NCBI GenBank assembly: GCA_036321625.1
Contig: CP143259.1
Span: 1,910,001-1,974,000 of the forward strand
Length of the DNA stretch: 64,000 nt
Direction of reading: 5' to 3'
From: Peptoniphilaceae bacterium AMB_02
GTDB lineage: Bacteria; Bacillota; Clostridia; Tissierellales; Peptoniphilaceae
Shown here: positions 61,365-64,000 of the stretch, in pieces
Numbering within the stretch: the stretch's first letter is position 1
How the letters are laid out: every line of letters starts with the position of its first letter
Position numbers and translations under genes: made by a program
Notes under the pieces: generated by a model
The model's database searches: none
Seen by the model: only the letters and a program-made list of their open reading frames with translations
Told to the model about the DNA's origin: nothing

Positions 61365-62335
61365 TGAAAAAAATAAGAATTGGAATCGTAGGATATGGAA
61401 ATTTAGGTAGAGGTGTTGAAACCGGTTTAAAATACGCTGAAGATATGGAATTAGTAGGTGTATTTACAAGAAGGGATGCATCTGAGATAGAGTCTGAATC
61501 TAAAGTTTATAATTTAAAAGAGATTGATAATTTTAAAGATTCTATAGATGTTTTAATCCTCTGCGGCGGATCAGCTAATGACATCCCCGAGCAAGCACCA
61601 AGACTTGCAGTTGACTTCAACACAGTTGACAGCTTCGACAACCATGCTCATATACCTGAATACTGTAATAAAATGGACTCGATATTAAAGGAGAATAAAA
61701 GGACATCCGTAGTATCTTCAGGCTGGGACCCCGGACTATTCTCTATCAACAGAGTTCTCTCAGAAGCAATCCTACCGCATGGTGAAACATTCACATTTTG
61801 GGGAACCGGCGTAAGTCAAGGTCATAGTGATGCAATAAGGAGAGTAAGTGGAGTAAGTGCAGCGGTTCAGTATACCATACCAAGTACTGAACTTATAAAC
61901 GCAATTGCAAATGGTGAAAAAGTAAACTACAACTCTCATACAGCTCATAAAAGAAAGTGTTATATTGTTGCAGAAGAAGGATCAAACTTAGATACCATAA
62001 GAGAAACCATTGTGAACATGCCGGATTATTTCGTAGGCTATGAAACAGAAGTCGAATTTATTGATATGGAAGAATTCGAAAAAAATCATAAAGGCATGCC
62101 CCATGGCGGAAAAGTTATAAGAAGAGGATTCACTGACGATGTAAATATGTCCCTATATGAATTCTCATTAAACCTTAACAGCAATCCTCAGTTCACAGCA
62201 GCCGTCAACATTGCATACGCAAGAGCTTGCTATAAACTGCATAATGAAGGCATCTACGGAGCAAAGACAGTGTTGGATGTACCTATTCGATATCTGTCAC
62301 CAAAATCATATGATGAATTATTAAAGATGATATAA
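61364..62335 (+). CDS. ddh: meso-Diaminopimelate dehydrogenase
   Basis: One-step reductive amination of tetrahydrodipicolinate to meso-DAP with NADPH and ammonia, replacing the four-step succinylase or acetylase routes. The 323-residue product has GIVGYGNLGRGVE at 7-19, the SFDNHAHIPEYC near 90, SSGWDPGLFSINR near 118, and GTGVSQGHSDAIRRVSGV near 145. GGAGG precedes the ATG at 61364. No dapD, dapE or dapF is in the window, consistent with this shortcut. Confidence 0.94.
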   Translation: MKKIRIGIVGYGNLGRGVETGLKYAEDMELVGVFTRRDASEIESESKVYNLKEIDNFKDSIDVLILCGGSANDIPEQAPRLAVDFNTVDSFDNHAHIPEYCNKMDSILKENKRTSVVSSGWDPGLFSINRVLSEAILPHGETFTFWGTGVSQGHSDAIRRVSGVSAAVQYTIPSTELINAIANGEKVNYNSHTAHKRKCYIVAEEGSNLDTIRETIVNMPDYFVGYETEVEFIDMEEFEKNHKGMPHGGKVIRRGFTDDVNMSLYEFSLNLNSNPQFTAAVNIAYARACYKLHNEGIYGAKTVLDVPIRYLSPKSYDELLKMI

Positions 62336-62337
62336 GT

Positions 62338-62369
62338 ATAGCAGCGAACAATATTCGCTGCTATTTTTA
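62338..62369 (+). terminator. Terminator of the lysine operon
   Basis: ATAGCAGCGAA pairs with its complement around CAATA and is followed by a T-run, three bases after the ddh stop codon. Confidence 0.92.
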
Positions 62370-62491
62370 TATTGACAATTAAATTAAAATGCTTGATAAA
62401 ACTTCACTTCATTTTCGCGCTGAAAAAAACTCCCTTAAATTTAAATGCTTACACATTTAAAGGAATACATCATTCACTATTTGGTATTTAA

Positions 62492-63709
62492 TTAATCAAG
62501 CTTCGGTAATTTCAGTATTACAAATAATCCGGTTAGAAATAGTGGTAGAATTCCAAGAATAGAATATCTAGGGATTTGTGTTATATCCGCTATTAAAGCC
62601 ATTATCAAAGGTCCAAAAACTGCTGCGAATTTTCCGAATATATTGTAGAATCCGAAAAACTCATTTGAATTTTCTTTTGGTATTATCTTTGCAAAATAGG
62701 ATCTTGATAGGGCTTGGATACCACCTTGAGCTGATGCAATCAATAATCCAAGAATAAGAACATGTGAAACGGAGGTTATAAGATAGGCAAATATTACCAC
62801 AATCATATATGTTATTATCCCTACTATTATCATAAATCTAGTGCCATACTTTTCGCTTAATTTCCCATATATAATTGCTGATGGGAAAGATACAATCTGT
62901 ACGATTATTAATACTCTTAAAAGCAAAAATATATTTAAGTTTTCTGCACCGATTACTTCCCTTGAATAAGGCACAACCATCCTTATTATAGTATCTACTC
63001 CATCGATATATAAGAAGTATCCAATGAGAAATGTGAATACTATCTTATGTTCTCTTATATTTTTTATCGTTCTAAATAGTCTTTTAAAACTATTAATTAC
63101 AGGATTGGGTTCTTTTTCAACACCATACACTTGATTCACATTTTTAATAATCGGAATAGATAATAAACCCCACCATATTGACGTTATTAAAAACCCAATC
63201 TGATACCCAATTAAACGATCCATTCCCATACTAAAAATAATAAACAGGGATAACAGTCCGGGAAGTACGCTTGTGATATATCCAAAAGCAAATCCGCTAG
63301 TAGAAACACCATCCATTCTTTCTTCTGTCGTTACATCTACCAAAAAAGCATCATAAAAAATATTAGCTCCCGAAAAACCAATTGCAGAAAAAATATACAA
63401 TAATACGAGCATTTGCCATATACCTAGTGGTATGATGGCCATAGTTCCGGTTGCGACAATTCCCAACATTAAAAAACTAAGGAAAAACTTCTTTTTGTAA
63501 CCTCTATAGTCTGCTATTGTTCCCAAAACCGGACTTATTATAGCGATAATTATGCTGGATAGAGAATTGAAGTATCCCAGCTCCATTCCTCTTCCTATTT
63601 TAAACATGCTGAAATATAGCGGAAATAGTGCAGTTACTGCCATTGAATATGCCGAATTTGCACAATCATACAGAATCCAGCTCCATTCCTTTTTATTAAA
63701 TTTCCCCAT
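62492..63709 (-). CDS. UMF1-family MFS transporter
   Basis: MFS protein of the UMF1/Atg22-like group, 405 residues and 12 hydrophobic segments, beginning GKFNKKEWSWILYDCANSAYS, which is the family's diagnostic N terminus, with SFLMLGIVA and GGIQALSRSYFAKI near 320. The ATG at 63709 follows GGAGGA; a GTG four codons upstream is less likely. The gene is monocistronic. Family members are mostly uncharacterised; an exporter or vitamin/peptide-related role is possible. It converges with the lysine operon. Confidence 0.85.
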   Translation of the reverse strand: MGKFNKKEWSWILYDCANSAYSMAVTALFPLYFSMFKIGRGMELGYFNSLSSIIIAIISPVLGTIADYRGYKKKFFLSFLMLGIVATGTMAIIPLGIWQMLVLLYIFSAIGFSGANIFYDAFLVDVTTEERMDGVSTSGFAFGYITSVLPGLLSLFIIFSMGMDRLIGYQIGFLITSIWWGLLSIPIIKNVNQVYGVEKEPNPVINSFKRLFRTIKNIREHKIVFTFLIGYFLYIDGVDTIIRMVVPYSREVIGAENLNIFLLLRVLIIVQIVSFPSAIIYGKLSEKYGTRFMIIVGIITYMIVVIFAYLITSVSHVLILGLLIASAQGGIQALSRSYFAKIIPKENSNEFFGFYNIFGKFAAVFGPLIMALIADITQIPRYSILGILPLFLTGLFVILKLPKLD

Positions 63710-64000
63710 AGCTTCCTCCACTTTATAACCTACTCAACAATTCCTATTCATCTATTTAACATAATAAATTATCCAACTATATTAATCTGTTTGTATTATA
63801 CTTTTATTATATCATGCGATTTGGTATATTGCATATATTAGATTAGAATACTTAAATTTAATCTAATTGTTAATAATCTGGGTATTGTTGGATTACTTAA
63901 TTATGTTTCTTGGGGAGTTGGGTAGTGGTGAGAGATTAGGGATAAGTCTGAAATATAAAGGTAGAATTCTTCTAATTCCTTTGTTATATCTCTCCCTCAG
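63710..64000. other. Right-edge non-coding region with repeat sequence
   Basis: TTAGATTA and TAATCTAA form an inverted repeat at 63838-63866. A GAAATATAAAGGTAGAATTCTTC motif near 63952 is the reverse complement of a motif near 33058, and TCTCTCCCTCAG at 63989-64000 is the start of another copy of the pyrimidine-rich repeat running off the end. No gene is seen. Confidence 0.6.

Overview
This window is AT-rich, densely packed bacterial DNA in long one-strand gene runs with strong AGGAGG-type ribosome binding sites. It looks like a low-GC Gram-positive anaerobe of the Clostridia/Tissierellia type. The signs are a lysine riboswitch, lipoprotein signals, enhancer-dependent sigma-54 operons for amino-acid and peptide catabolism, split GcvPA/GcvPB subunits, an Orr-like racemase, an OmpR-type response regulator and histidine kinase flanking an ABC transporter, and a gene that reads through UGA as selenocysteine. 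I cannot name the species from sequence alone. No rRNA, tRNA, CRISPR array, prophage or complete insertion sequence was recognised.

Layout. 1-611: non-coding left edge with hairpins. 612-1790: iron alcohol dehydrogenase behind a consensus promoter. 2106-5142: McrBC type IV restriction. 5417-5851: OsmC-like protein. 5921-13552: sigma-54 operon A, with a PrpR-like activator, a sodium symporter pair, a creatininase-like amidohydrolase, an M28 peptidase and isoaspartyl dipeptidase. 13679-23045: sigma-54 operon B, with an SDR dehydrogenase, GcvPA/GcvPB-like proteins, an AcoX/NAD-kinase-like protein, an NhaC transporter and a PLP racemase, divergent from its own activator. 23046-25825: wreckage of an iron-siderophore ABC transporter, an orphan gene and a tandem repeat. 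25826-30640: Fur-box-preceded P1B ATPase with a DUF6110 partner, then a broken M13 peptidase. 30852-33127: macrodomain plus vWA pair and dispersed repeats. 33128-40871: cyclase, AraC regulator, BMP-type nucleoside ABC transporter, nicotinate phosphoribosyltransferase and deoD. 41022-44462: two-component system with an ABC transporter. 44539-46380: MFS transporter with an ArsR-like regulator. 46530-53568: the peptide system described next. 53941-55688: xanthine/uracil permease and a small selenoprotein. 55953-62335: lysine riboswitch and a complete six-gene diaminopimelate/lysine operon. 62492-63709: UMF1-type MFS transporter.

Most interesting locus (46530-53568). A helix-turn-helix/TPR regulator of RRNPP type is divergent from a short TTG-initiated ORF encoding a 48-residue basic-hydrophobic peptide. 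That ORF is followed by a single protein fusing an M16 (insulinase-like) peptidase to a radical SAM domain, then by two ABC exporter half-transporters. The arrangement suggests a peptide that is modified, cut, exported and sensed: a quorum-sensing peptide or RaS-RiPP-like cassette with its protease and radical SAM enzyme in one chain. The peptide's role and the chemistry are inferred.

Other second-look items are the selenoprotein hidden by UGA, the GcvPAB operon without GcvT/GcvH, the two matched sigma-54 promoters, two decayed loci, a duplicated operator module beside the MFS/ArsR pair, and an intergenic repeat family with a recurring pyrimidine-rich hairpin core.
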